Source of the DNA: Cyclina sinensis
Lineage: Eukaryota; Mollusca; Bivalvia; Venerida; Veneridae
Direction: 5' to 3'
Length of the DNA stretch: 64,000 bases
Assembly (NCBI GenBank): GCA_012932295.1
Contig: JAAONU010000011.1
Coordinates: 42,596,352-42,660,351, forward strand
Position 1 is the first letter of the stretch; every line of letters begins with the position of its first letter. The position numbers and the translations under genes were made by a program. The notes under the pieces were generated by a model, which saw only the letters and a program-made list of their open reading frames with translations, was not told where the DNA came from and searched no databases. This document shows, one piece after another, positions 11,411 through 23,974 of this stretch.

Positions 11411-12970
11411 TGTTTATCTGTTAACGTGCAACAGAACATAACAGTTATATATTGAGACATTAGTGAATTATATCTGTATGTTTAACCAATTAACTGCAAT
11501 AAAAGTGCTTTGAAAATTGATGATGTATTTGTTTGAATCAAAGAGAGACTTTGTTTTGAGAAATAAAAGTCTTTACCATTTACAACAGTATATCTAATTA
11601 CAAACGATGTCTGAACTCAGAAAAATAGTACGTTGCTCAATCAGAATTTGCGGAATTGTTATTTATTACGTGAAATGTATTTTATGTAATGGACCATTTA
11701 CCAATTACCAGCCAATTCACAAAATATAAACTACACAGTTGTTGTCATAACACAAAGAGAAAATCCAGACAATATCATACTGATACACGTGAACGTTTGT
11801 TTGAATAACAAAGATGTGGTTGCAGAGAATTGAAAGATAATGTTGCTTTTCTTGTCATTGGTTTAAAGGAAGCTGACTGTTACAGAATGTTTTGTATTTA
11901 CATTTGATTTGAATAAACGTATTCATGAGTGACTGATTGAAATACAATAAGTCCTTTGGCATCGTTACTTGTCAGATTAACCAACTGTCATATATAAACA
12001 AAATCATTTAATTCAGTAATACGTTTTAGAATTTAATGATGACAAACAAAAGAGTACAACAATTATGTCTGATAGGAGATTTCTGTATTCACTGCGTAAG
12101 CAGGGAATACAATGTTAACGTTTTTCCGACGCTGTAACATCGAAAGCTGCCGGCCTGACAACGCTTCCGTTCCAGTTATCTACTCCGCAATACAAAGTAG
12201 TTCAAAAGTTGCAGGAAAGCGAATGACGGAGGTATTTGCAGAGCTGACCGATGCTGACCGTGAAAATAGTCCTATTCATAAACTCTTAGTTACGTAATCC
12301 ATTAATAAGTTCTATAAGGTCAGTGCCAGGTTAAACACTGACAAGTAGACTTGTAAAAAAATTGCTTTCTTTTTTTATACATTAAGAATTAATCTGTTAA
12401 TAGTTAGAGGTGTAAGTGGTTACCATATAACACAGTGAGCCCCTGCCTCTGAAGCAGTGAAAACCCTAATGCTTGCAGCGCTTTTATTTTCTACAGTCTT
12501 ATATAAATCCTCCAAAAAAGCTAAGCTTCATTCAAATTTACTCAGAACCTGACTGAAGCCAGTATCAGAAGACTGTATAAACGTACATATAGTTCGTATG
12601 ATGAATATTAGTGTCAAATGAAATTTTTTTATTGTTTGTCGGAGATTATAGAGGATGTGCCATGTTATGCGTTATAAATTCTTATATCTGAAGGGTAAGG
12701 ACAGTCCAGCATAATCATAGAATTTCTGCTTTTCTTTGTTTCAAGGTTGCACATGTTTCATCACATTAAAATATATTTATGATGCCTAATTTCGAATAAA
12801 TTACCTATATTTATTTTCCTTATACTTTTCTAAATATGGTTATTGACGACATTTGAGAATATTCAAAAGTAATCACATTCTAATACACGCCACACTTTTT
12901 TAAGTGGTACCAAAAGGTTACACATATGTTTTACCACTACATGAATGCAAATTTCAGTATAATTTAAGAT
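11411..12970. repeat. Intronic duplicated block, copy 1
   Basis: 11411-12030 and 12500-12970 match 13251-13870 and 13905-14370 respectively, in the same order and orientation (for example ttaccaattaccagccaatt and cagttgttgtcataacac in both). The copies show many substitutions and small indels. Copy 1 carries about 430 bp (roughly 12035-12500) that copy 2 lacks. Two further, more divergent relatives lie at 15960-16250 and 18079-18480. No coding capacity is shared between copies. Confidence 0.85.
12035..12500 (+). other. Copy-1-specific insert with a 61-codon open frame
   Basis: This segment is absent from the paralogous block at 13.25 kb. It contains an open frame at 12112-12297 (plus) that begins MLTFFRRCN, is richer in GC than its surroundings and contains a hydrophilic stretch (TEVFAELTDADREN). 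I do not recognise it. It could be a fragment of a mobile element or a relic exon. No splice sites or promoter were identified. Confidence 0.3.
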
Positions 12971-13250
12971 ATCGAACGACGATAATAGTAATCGAAAAAA
13001 AAAAGGAAAGAAACGGTGCGCCCAGTGAGAGATTCTTTCACGAAGAATATAAATATCTACTCTCCATTAAACGACCCTGACTTTAAACACCAAATTTTCA
13101 CAAGACCACTGTTTCATCCCGTATATTCTACCATTTGATAGAGTATTTTTATAACAACCACCAATATCTTATACCCAATAACATGTTCTTATTTTTTTTA
13201 GATTTATTTTTGTCTTCCATTGAATGCGCTTCAGACGTTAAGCAACTATA

Positions 13251-14390
13251 TGTTTATCTGGTAACGTGCAACAGAACATAACAAAATTTACAGTGAGACA
13301 TCAGTCTCTGTATGTTTAACTAAATACTAGCAGTAAAGGTTCTCTGGTAAAATATTGCAAATATTTTAATCGAGGAGAGACTTTCTCTTTTGAGAAATGA
13401 AAGTCTTTACCATTTGCAACAGCATATAAAATTACAAGCAATATCTGAACTCAGAAAAATAGCACGTTGCTCAATCAGACTTTGCGGAATTGTTATTTAT
13501 TACGTGAATGGTATTTTATGTAATGGACCATTTACCAATTACCAGCCAATTCACAATATATAAACTACACAGTTGTTGTCATAACACAGAAAACCCAGAC
13601 AGTCTCATACGCTCGTTTGATTGACAAAGATGTGGTTGCAGAGAATTGGAAAATAATGTTACTATTCCTATCATTGATTTGAAGGAAGCTGACTGTTCAA
13701 GCCTATTTTGTATTTACATTTGATTTGAATAACCGTATTCATGAGTGACTGATTGAAATACAGCAAGTCCTTCGGCATCGTAATATGCCAGACTTACCAA
13801 CCGTCATATATTAGCAATATCGTAAAATTCAGTATAACGTTTGTGAATGTGATAATGGACAAAGAATGGTTTGTTTTCTGAGATTTGAAAAGTCGGATAT
13901 TAGTCCTCCAGAAAACCTTTTGCTTCATTCAAATTTACACAGAACCCTGTAAACGAAGCCCAAACCAGTATCAGCCGACAGCGTAAAACGTTAACAAAAG
14001 TTCTTAAGAAATGTCTTGATGTGAAATGATATGTTTTGATTGTTTGTCTGGCAGTAATAGAGTTGTCAATAGAATAGTGTTTTTGTTCTTCTTGTGCGTT
14101 ATAAATAATTGTCTCAGAAGGATAGGGTTGACGGTAAAGCGTGATCATGGTATCTATCTCTGCTTTTCTTTGTTTCAAAATCACACATTTTTCACAAAGG
14201 GGCAATATTGTTTATGACACGATATTTCAATATAATTATGTATTTGGTAAATTCGAACACTTTAATGACCTTTTAAGAAGGTTTAAATATTCTCACATTC
14301 TAATACGTGTCGCATTTATTCTAAGTGGTACCAAAAAGACTGAAAAAATGTTTTACTATTTTAAGAAGGCAACAAACAAATGCCCGTATG
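13251..14390. repeat. Intronic duplicated block, copy 2
   Basis: Tandem paralogue of 11411-12970, offset by about 1.84 kb in its first half and lacking the 430-bp insert. Short open frames inside it (13900-14205 minus, 14141-14485 plus) are not conserved in copy 1, so they are probably not genes. Confidence 0.85.
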
Positions 14391-15955
14391 ATTTAAGCCA
14401 TTATAAGCGGGAAATAGCAATGGGGAAAAAAGAAACAATACCAATATTGAGAGATTTTTTTCCACAAGTAATATTAGAATGGTAGTAATTTGTCTGATAA
14501 AAATGCCATCTGTGCCTTATTTGTATTTTGTACACAGAGGTCTGAGAGCCGGTTTAGAGCTGTACCGGACGTCGGACTACAGGGTTTATACAGTCCCGCT
14601 TTAACTTGGATCAACAGTTTTTCGCTTGTACTATAAACTGACCTTCGGCTGAACCAACTGACCCTAGCTCTAGTTTATATCTAAATGGCAAAGTTAACAT
14701 TTAGAAAAAAATCTTATGCATGTAAATATAAGCTTGTTAAGAAGTGCTAATATGAACTTTCAAAAATTTATCATGTATTTGCACTCTTGTCCTATTGTTG
14801 CTTCTTTATTATCAATGCAAGTGTATAGTTGTCAATGTAAGCACTTTTAAATCAGTTCTGTACTTTAAAAAAATGGTCTTTCCTACCAGAAAAATGTTAA
14901 AACTTCTGATTATGCCAATTATAACCAGTCCACTTCTTGCCAAAATATTTTACCCAAATAATGCTTTAAGTTTTGCTCAATTACCATTGTTAATTTTGAA
15001 ATGACAGTTTACCTACTGTATAGGTATAATCAAGGGGGGTGAATATATCTCAATACTGTTCTTACGATAATGTACATAAAGCCATTTTGGTTATTACATA
15101 CAAACCTCTTCCTGTTTTTCTTGTCAGTTGAACGTAACACTTGTCGTTTCCCTGCATAGCAAATGGTAGCTTTTCCTTACACAGAAATTACAATATTTAA
15201 ACGGCCAGTATCCCTTTCTACACGTAAACATGAGTATTTACTAGAATGCAATAGTAAATATTTTAGATAACTTAAGACAGAAGTCTTTTTATTTTGCTAT
15301 TTGTAATATTTGATGCATCAACAAGGTATTACCATCTGTAGCTAGGCTGCTCATAGCAAACATTGCAAAGAGGGATATATTTTCAAGAGAATTGAGTGCA
15401 ATAGAAGTTTTTTCACCAACAAAGGAATAACCTTATTGTCTGTTTTAAATATTGGGTCTACAGTTTCAAAGGAGAATCTTAGTTGATCTAAGTTAAAAAA
15501 TCATAGATATATTACAATTTAAAAGATATAACATTTTTGTAAAAATCTATAGCTATGAAGTGTTTACTTGTGTCTGACTAGACATTGAATATGATGTACT
15601 GTAGTATCAATATCAGATTCATTTTTGTCTGACCATCGTTGAGTACATTAGCTTCAGAGCGTTTTGTCTTGTCTGAAAGAGGATAATATACTTTTGGGCG
15701 GCAAACAGTGACATATAGACCCCTGGTACATGATTTCTCTTACAGTTTCACGTGTAAAGTAGTTTTAGCATGTAATGCAGAATTGTTTATCACCATATCA
15801 CAAATATTTAGCCTAAAACATAATATTTTTTTTAAAATGAAATATGTAACTTTAAATATAATCATACTTGGCTGTGTTACTGTTTTACAGTTGCTTGCTT
15901 GAGAGATTACACCATTACTCTGTGAGCTAGACTGTCAGTGATTACTACGTGTAAT
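14391..15955 (-). other. EAG intron 2, unique stretch
   Basis: AT-rich intron sequence with no recognisable gene, RNA or transposon. Short open frames at 14795-15004 and 15708-15902 have low-complexity, AT-driven composition. Confidence 0.5.
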
Positions 15956-16255
15956 AGTAATAACTTGGCTACATTATCTTCAGTTTCAATGTCTGATATG
16001 TATCAAATTACGGACAATTTCTGGATACAAAATATAGCATGTTGCGCTATTAGAAATTGCAAACTTGTTATTTATTACACGAATGATATTTATTCTACCA
16101 GACCTATTATCAATTAAGAACCAGTCTATAATGTATCATCTACATTAATGTTGTTATAACATTGAATATAACAAAAAGAAAATACATTGTAATGGCTTGA
16201 TTTACGAGTGAAAATACATTAGTACGAATTATGTACAGGAAATTGGCATTTTGGA
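15956..16255. repeat. Divergent relative of the intronic duplicated block (copy 3)
   Basis: It shares ordered phrases with the 11.4- and 13.25-kb blocks, such as gttatttattac, cagtctataatgtatcat and gttgttataac. It most resembles the 18.1-kb copy. It is old and diverged. Confidence 0.6.
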
Positions 16256-18075
16256 GATAGGTTTATGTATTTTGAATTGGTTTTTGCGAATTTATCACTA
16301 CAACATGATAAACTTTTCGAACAGAGGGAAAAAATAAAAGATTCTGTGGAACACTTTCACAACAGGATCGGTGTTCTTTTTCAAAGTCAGATTCGAATAA
16401 TTATATCTTTCAGGTTGTTTCTAGAAATCAAGCGGCAAGTTTTACTTGTCCATCCATTATGAAGTGGACAAGGAATTATTTCAAATGACGGATGCTCCAT
16501 TCTGTTATCAAAATGCTTTTCGAGAAATGACTACTGCTGGCTGTTTGTCTGAATCCATTCGAGGAATGCCACCATTTGCGTTAAAAGTATACACTAGTCG
16601 GAAAAATCCTTAACTGAAACACTCTTCATGGACTTATTACAGACTGTGTTATTGCTTCTATCCCTCAACATTTACTATTGCATTATAGTAAAAGCCACAT
16701 TTACCTAACTAATGTCTGAAATAAACATAGGCGGTGCGACCATCTATTTTATTCTATTTTTGAAACTTTTGTCCGACTTGCAACAACAGGAGGTTTTGTT
16801 TATACATGTTCACTATTTTTAAATTATACTGTCGTTTTCTACTTTTTGATAGAGAGGTAATGTAGCGTAAAAGATCACATGACTGGAATTAATTAAGAAA
16901 AAAAAATCAATAGTTTTCTGTCGCAGTCATGAGAAAAGAGCGCACAATCTATAGAAAGAAATCTACAAAGTAAAAATTAAATAATAAGCTTTTTACTTAA
17001 TGTGCATTAGTTTGCTGATTCCTTTGAAGTTACAATCAGGGGGACAGTTACTTTTTTATAACAGAGTTTAAAATTTTTGACTGAAAGTGTATATTTATCA
17101 TAAAAACATGTTGATAAAACATTCGCAGTGGTAATTAGTAATAAACGCCGCGCATCTGTGAGGCGACATAACAATAGTGATCCTAACGAAATTTGACTTT
17201 TAACAGAATCAAAGAAATCTTTTTTGTTACCTTAAATAAATACTATGTATTAATATTCGGGCAGTGAATTACATGTATATAAATTAGGCTTTAAAGTAGA
17301 TACAATGTGTTAAAGTTGTTTTAGAAACAACGTCTTTTTAGGTAACGTCCAACGTAAATCACATGAATTTTTTGGCATTATTTTGGCGTTATTTCACGCA
17401 CATCCGTAAGGTTCCTTTTGTCAAAACGCTCCTCAATTCTTAATTTCCTGGATCCAGTTTAAATGCTTTAATGCTATTCTTGTCACATGAATTTAGTTGA
17501 AAGAGTTGAATATATTTACATTGATAATAATAGTAATATAATAATAATAATAATAATAATAAGGGTCTTTGTTTATATTGCTTGAATTGATTTGATCAGT
17601 GTGTATATATTAAAATTTCTTTTATGTTGATTTATTTGATGTAAGGTTGTGAGGGTGTAATGGACTTTTTTCAGCCCTTGGTTTAGTGATCTGTGTTAAG
17701 AAACACCAATCTAAAAACAAAATATTGATAGTATGAAACACTTATAACAAGTAATTTTAAAGATATGACACGTCTTAATTTCAAATCTTGCTTAATAAAG
17801 CAAAGGACAAGCTTAACAATTGTCGTCGTTTAGATTATTATACAGTTTTATTGATGAGAGAACGCAGACTCTTTCCAATGATAGTCTTTTTAAACTTTTC
17901 ATTGTGACTGTTTTGTCCTGATTATTTCAGATCTAGTTTTTTGCCTTTCCACGTGTGATGTGAATACATTCCTTAACTTACATTTAATGCGAAGCCATAT
18001 GTGTAGAATATGCACATTGTAAAAATGTAAACAATATTGGCGGCTGAAACGCCCTTCTCAGAAAACTGCTGCAAA
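16256..18075 (-). other. EAG intron 2, unique stretch with ATA microsatellite
   Basis: Mostly unique AT-rich sequence. It includes an (ATA/AAT)n microsatellite at 17522-17562. No gene was seen. Confidence 0.55.
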
Positions 18076-18078
18076 AGA

Positions 18079-18480
18079 TTTATCTGCTGACGTGCGAACA
18101 GAACATAACTGTTTAACTGTCAGACGGCACTCGATATCTGCATGTTTTAGTGATGGCTTGAAATTGAATGGTTCATTATTTTCCATTTTAATGTTCGTGA
18201 TGGGGAGAAAGTTCTTCTGAAATAATGCAGACTTTTACCTATTTCAGTAAGATATATAAAATTACAGACATTTTCTGGTCAGAAAACTCATAATTTCAGC
18301 TATCAGATATATTGATCTCGTTAATGTTATAATATGTAATAGACCATTTACCAATAACCATCTAGTTTATAATGTATCATCTACCATTATGTTGTCATAA
18401 CAGTGAGATATATAAGCAGACAATAACACAGAAATGGCTCGAGTACGCTTGCTTGATTGACAAAGCTGTCTTTTTGATAG
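18079..18480. repeat. Divergent relative of the intronic duplicated block (copy 4)
   Basis: It begins tttatctgctgacgtgcg, matching tgtttatctgttaacgtgca of copy 1, and continues with aacagaacataac, gaccatttaccaat and gttgtcataacag in the same order. This is an intron-internal dispersed duplication. Confidence 0.7.
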
Positions 18481-18489
18481 AAAATACAA

Positions 18490-20897
18490 TAGCTATTGCT
18501 TCTTTTCGTAACAGTGATTTAAAAAAATGCTGACATTTTAGAGACTGTTCTTCTAGCAAACTGTTGTAATTGCTCAATGCGAAAAATGGCTAATGCGACA
18601 AAAATTGGTAAGAGATATGTTGAATGAGTCTGCGATAATGCTAATATTTTTCCCAATGTTGGTTTAAGGATTAGAAAATCATCAAGCTATGGATTCAGAG
18701 GGATAGGAAAATTTGTGCACTAAAACTGTATCATGTTCGGCTTAAATTAATAAATTTCAATAAAATCTGAAATGTATTATTTTAAATTTTCAGATTACTA
18801 AGACTGTACTCACTATGTAGAACACTGAATTATGTGGACTTTGTTGTAAAACAAAAAAGAAAAGAAAAATTGTACAGGATACTTTGGGGCATCCCCACAC
18901 CCACACCAGTAATAATTACAGAGGACAATTTTTTTTTTCAGTTTCTGAAAAGGTGTTGTGTTTTAGCTGTTAAAAAAAACTAAAGAACTTACAAAATTTT
19001 ACCGACTGAGTTTATCAATATTTGAAATACATTGAAACCAGTTCTATTCATAACGACCTTTCCCTGCTAGAGATTTGTAAGGCTTAATTCTGTCATTACC
19101 TGGTAGCAAACGACCCTAAATATATAATGATTTCTGAATGAATCTTGTATCTACAGTGCTGATCAACTTTGATAAAGAGAACAAGGTGTAAGTAACATTT
19201 GTATGACAGATATTTGTTTGTTAAATCGATTGACCATTGTCTGACACAACTGATCAAATGAAATATTTAAAGTGTCGAGTTAAACTTTTCGGTCAAATAC
19301 TACGGCTAAAGAACATATTAAAAAGTGCTGTTTATTGTATAATATTATTCTATGATATCTTCATTGTATTCTATATATTGAAGCATTTTTTATATAAAAT
19401 ATTGCTTGTATAATGAAGTTATAGCAGTTAAAAAAAATTATATCTGAAACCTCAATGCTGAAAGAAAGTGTTCTAAAATTGCGTGTTTAACATGAGGTTG
19501 CAAATTTATATGTTTTAGAAAGGTCGATCAGACGTCGCTGGGGTACAGTCATATTTAACTGATGTTTTAATGAGTTTCATTTAGTCCCATTTATTTCTTG
19601 AATACTAGAATGAAAGAGCCGACCCTCAAAATGTATCTATAAAGCAAACTCAACATTGCATTGATTCGCCCTAGCTTTTGTGCCCCGCTAAACTAGATAT
19701 GATACAAAATTACCAAATCTGCGAAAAACGAATCTTTTTATTTACAGCATATTCCGTGAATGAAATGTTGGTATTTGAACACGAAAGGTTAACTGAGTGT
19801 GATCATACAATAAAACGAACATTAAACACACAAAGTTCAAATACACCGATTGTGGTTCGATTGGAAATACGGTTTATTTCACAAGAGGTTGTTTGAAATG
19901 GTTATCAACAACTGATCGGAGTGAAAGCGCTTTCACCATGTAAAAATAATCCGTATATTCGGTTTAAGCAAACTGAATATCAAATTCTGTCTAGAAAAGT
20001 GGCCACGAAAGATAATTTAAGATGACATTTCCTTGTTGACGTCCGTTAGTCAATAAAAGCATTGTTGAAATATAGTTTGACTGTTTGAACAATCTCCTTC
20101 GATGTCTTAATTCTTCTCTATCATCAGTCCAGTTTAAATGTGTCTGGGAATCAGTTATACAGATCTTCAGTGATTTGCAAACACCAAAGAGGCATATCCT
20201 ACAAAATAAGGTTTTTATTCACCCTCCGTCCCCGCCCCCCCCCCCCCAAACTTATGTAAATGTGGAGTAAACCATATTGAATGGCTTAATGCTTGACGGC
20301 AAGGTGTCAGTCAACAACTCTAAGCACATTAAGAAAACAGAATACATTAACATTAGTCTTTTTATAATAGAAAGTTGTCGTTGTAGTTTATTTGGTTAGA
20401 TAGCTTTATATTATAAACGAATTCTTTCTAAGTGTCTATTTGTGCCTAAATGATTTTTTATTGATAAACAATTATTATCAATACTTTACTTTTATTCTTC
20501 TGGGAGAAAAAGCCAATAAATTTATAAAATGTAATGTTTAATATGATGTATATTATCACTTAATAAATTGGCTGTCGTTATATAACGTTCATTGCTATAT
20601 GATAATCGATCGCTAATGAAGCAATGTCTATTTGGGTAGAAGTAATGATTTTTGTCTTTTACTGCCGGAACTTTCTCATGTTACACTGGTACCACATAAC
20701 AAGCCTTTTGTAACGCTTGCGTCATTCGTTACTGGTAGAGAAAGGGAAACTTAAAGTATTTTAACCGATCGATTGAATGAATAATAGCCTAAAACACTCA
20801 TGTGAATATATACATATTTATGCCAATATACTGATGACCACAAGGATCTACAGGGAACCAGATGTTTCGCATAATTAAGTCTGCACTTACTCACTTT
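18490..20897 (-). other. EAG intron 2, upstream end
   Basis: AT-rich, with no gene recognised. A poly-C run lies at about 20228-20248. The open frame at 19678-19896 has no recognisable similarity. Confidence 0.5.
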
Positions 20898-21073
20898 TTA
20901 ACCCTTACTGAATCTGTCTTTTCGACCAGTGCAGACCAACACATCCGTGCAGTCTGATCATGGTCTGCATTTTTGTCAATTTTCAATAAGCACCCCATTA
21001 AACAATTAATGGATCCGTCCAAACTGAAAGATGGACAAGTCCAGGTTAGATATTTAGCATCGTATGGGTAAAA
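20898..21073. mobile_element. MITE-like dispersed repeat with TTAACCCTTA / TGGGTAA ends
   Basis: The block starts ttaacccttac and ends cgtatgggtaaaa, which are imperfect inverted termini. Between them are gtgcagtctgatcatggtct and aaactgaaagatggacaagt, a word combination I know as a very common short non-autonomous repeat in bivalve genomes. It lies about 150 bp from the first PAS exon of EAG. TTAA-type ends suggest a piggyBac-related origin, which is inference only. Confidence 0.6.
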
Positions 21074-21218
21074 CATACGCCTCGCCACTACACTAAGTAA
21101 AAATCTTTAAAACCAGACCATGAACCATTGTTTAAAACATTGGCCTTTGGTTTAATATAACTATTTATTACTTTGCTTAACACCCGAAACAAACTTTATT
21201 TCAGATACGATTTCTTAC

Positions 21219-21449
21219 TGTTTTTCTTGTAGAGAAGAATCTCAACTTGTTCCTGTTTCAGGGCTTCGAACGCTTCTTCCAGTTTTTTGATGGTTGCCTT
21301 GTCAGTTAGCTCTCCGTACATAAAGCTGCACGTGCTCGACTTCTGCATGACCTCCGCACGGTTGTAGCCGGACAACTTACAGAACCCGTCGTTACAGTAG
21401 ACAGTTGGGTAATCAACAATTCGTGCATTTGCTAGTAGAAAACTGGAGT
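21219..21449 (-). CDS. eag: EAG channel exon 2: first half of PAS domain
   Basis: The exon is 231 nt: 2 nt, 76 codons and 1 nt (protein residues 27-103). The acceptor is CTTCTTTTCAG and the donor ACA|GTAAGA. It encodes [20 protein letters not shown], then [20 protein letters not shown] and FMYGELTDK, and ends in ILLYKKN. These are the hallmark residues of the EAG/ERG PAS domain. The PAS core continues in exon 3, 16.3 kb away. The frame reads on past the donor for a few codons to a stop, so splicing is required. Similarity to animal EAG is very high. Confidence 0.98.
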
Positions 21450-23565
21450 CTGAAAAGAAGAATTTACAAATGTACTTTATAACATGTATGTGAAAGGAAA
21501 GGTTAAATTGCTCCGAACAAGCGATATCAATTTTCCCCTTTCCCGCCGACAGCTTTGCATTACAATGCAATCTTTCTTATCTCGCCTCAGAAGCACGAGT
21601 CGATGGGCAGAACCCGAGTTAAAGATAATTGAAGAGACCGTTGGGTGTATTGTGCGCTTTTTATCTTTAATTATTCCAGATCAATTACAGATTATTTTTA
21701 TTGGCATTTCTCTTGACTATTAATTTCAAAATACAGAAATATTAATTGTCATTAATGTTTGTTTAGTCATGCCTGTGAACATTTTGAAATTGTGATTTTG
21801 CATTCATCGTATAACAATGAACAAACATTGCAGAGAGGCTGTGTTACCATTTACTGGCAAAGTTAATACAACGCGAAGCCAAATAATGGAAATAAAACAT
21901 ATAAACGATTCTTTGAGGACAAAAATCTATTTGCTAATGTCTGAAAACTGGCCGCTAATTGACAGTGGACTTGGGCGATTGTCATCTATAAAGGTATTCA
22001 TGACGTCATTGATAACAGTTGCTATGATATAGGAAGGTGTCAATTTCAGCCCTAGAAAATGTATCGATTCGACAACCGTTTCATTGTTAAGCCTATAGTA
22101 GACTTGTAGATCTATTTCCGCTATAAACTCGAATCAATACTATTGTGTTAATTTCTTCTCAAATGAAGTATTTAGTGATTTTGGTTTTAGTTATTTACAA
22201 CCTTAACTACTGTCACATTTTTTTATCATAAATGCCCAATATGCCTGCCAGTCAAGTTAACGTTGTACATTTTGAGAAATTACTTGATTTTGAAAAAACA
22301 AAGACTTCATCTTCCGAGAGATATATAAACGAAAATATACCTATCAGTAAAGTTTTAAATCTAATTTATAACTGGGTTAGTCATAATATATTTTAGCGTA
22401 TTCAGCTTTACTCACTCGGACTGAAACATTTTACTCAATGAATATTATTACGTAAAAACATTGACTATTGTGTCTTAGTTTTCAAAGGATACACATCAAG
22501 TCTAATTGATTTTCATTAATATTCAGGGTCACTTCGACCAGTTAAATTATTTCAAAATTCCTGAAAAAGAAAAAAAAATTCTTAAATGAATATGAAGATT
22601 TCTTTTTTTTCCCTCACGAAACTGAACAAAAATCTTTATTTTCAGCAGGAAACAAAAGTTTTAAAAGTATAACAAACAACACTTAAAAAAATATAAAAAA
22701 AGAATTTTAAAAAAAGGAACAACAAAAACATATAAGGGCAAAAATGTCATAAAAAACTTCAGTGCTAGAACCTTTTTACGATTAGAATCAAAAGTTCTGA
22801 ATGTAAATTCTTAATTCTGGTTCACGATAACTGAAAAAAATCTAATGCTGAGCCTATATTCAAATGATTGTTTTAATTATAAAAAATTCTGTACATAAAA
22901 TTTTGAAATTCATGCTTGTGCGCTGTCAGTGATTGTCAATAAATGCAAGACTACACTGTTTTGAAATAATCTTCTTTTTTCTCCTGATTTTCCTTATGAA
23001 TCACCCACAAGTTTACATGCTTGATGCATTCCGTCTGTAACAAATACTTGTGTGTCTATCTCTCAGACTTCAACAAACAAAACAAATTGAAAGACTTGAA
23101 AAATGTGTCTTTCTAGTTATGTCTCACGTTCTCTATGATTTCGGTTGCATCACGAGACGCAGAACATATTTTGATCTGACAAACTTGCTCTAAAAGTGCT
23201 TTAATGCTAACTATAGACTTAAAATAACTGGTTGGAAGAAAATAAATCAGTGAAACGCGGTCCATGTTTTCGTGTGTACTGGTCAGGTCAAATAAACTTT
23301 AAATGCCTCTTTGTGTTTAATTAGATTGAATATGTGAGTGATACTTTATGAGAATGTTATTTGCAGAAACTGTACACGGTGGACATTTAAAGTAGGTTCA
23401 ATATCTCTTTTAAAGCTTTCACAATTTTGGCCAGCTTAGGCAGTAGTGAATAATTGAAATCAACGTAGTGCCTAGTCAAGTAACAAATAAATTGATTCTT
23501 TATATAGTTGCCGAGCCTTCATTCAAAAAGATGTCGGTTGTCACATTTGCCCTACGTGTATCCTA
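21450..23565 (-). other. EAG intron 1, downstream end
   Basis: AT-rich unique sequence with runs of A/T (22560-22740). No gene, RNA or transposon was recognised. Confidence 0.5.
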
Positions 23566-23599
23566 TTTCGCTCATTAAAGGAAAACTAGGAAACAACAA

Positions 23600-23970
23600 A
23601 CTTAGAAAGAAGGTAATTATTGTTCTATAACATGCTGATAATGCAATTCTCGTGTTTTGTAAATGGCCACCGCAGTGCCGCTCGATACTTCATGTTTTCC
23701 ATGCAAACAGATTTCTATTTCTTCTGGTTACTCTCTGTTAAATTATAAGGCAGGTTGACATTTCAATGCAACAGATTAAAACCAGTCATTGTCATCCTGT
23801 CCAAGCGGCTCGTCTGGCTTTTTTCAGTATTTCAACCTTCACTTCTGTGCCATAAACTGTAGACTTTTATTGAGTTTTCATTGATCCAGTGGACATATTT
23901 CAATGACATTTTCTTTGCCTGAATAAACAACTTGAATCTCTTTTTAAAGAACACGGTTTATTTTAGGAAA
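23600..23970. repeat. Intron-1 duplicated block, copy A
   Basis: Phrases gctgataatgca.ttctcgtg, tgtaaatggccacc, gccgctc.ata.ttcatg, caggttgacatt and tttaaagaacac occur in the same order at 27805-28145. It is a diverged intragenic duplication without coding potential. Confidence 0.75.
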
Positions 23971-23974
23971 TTAA

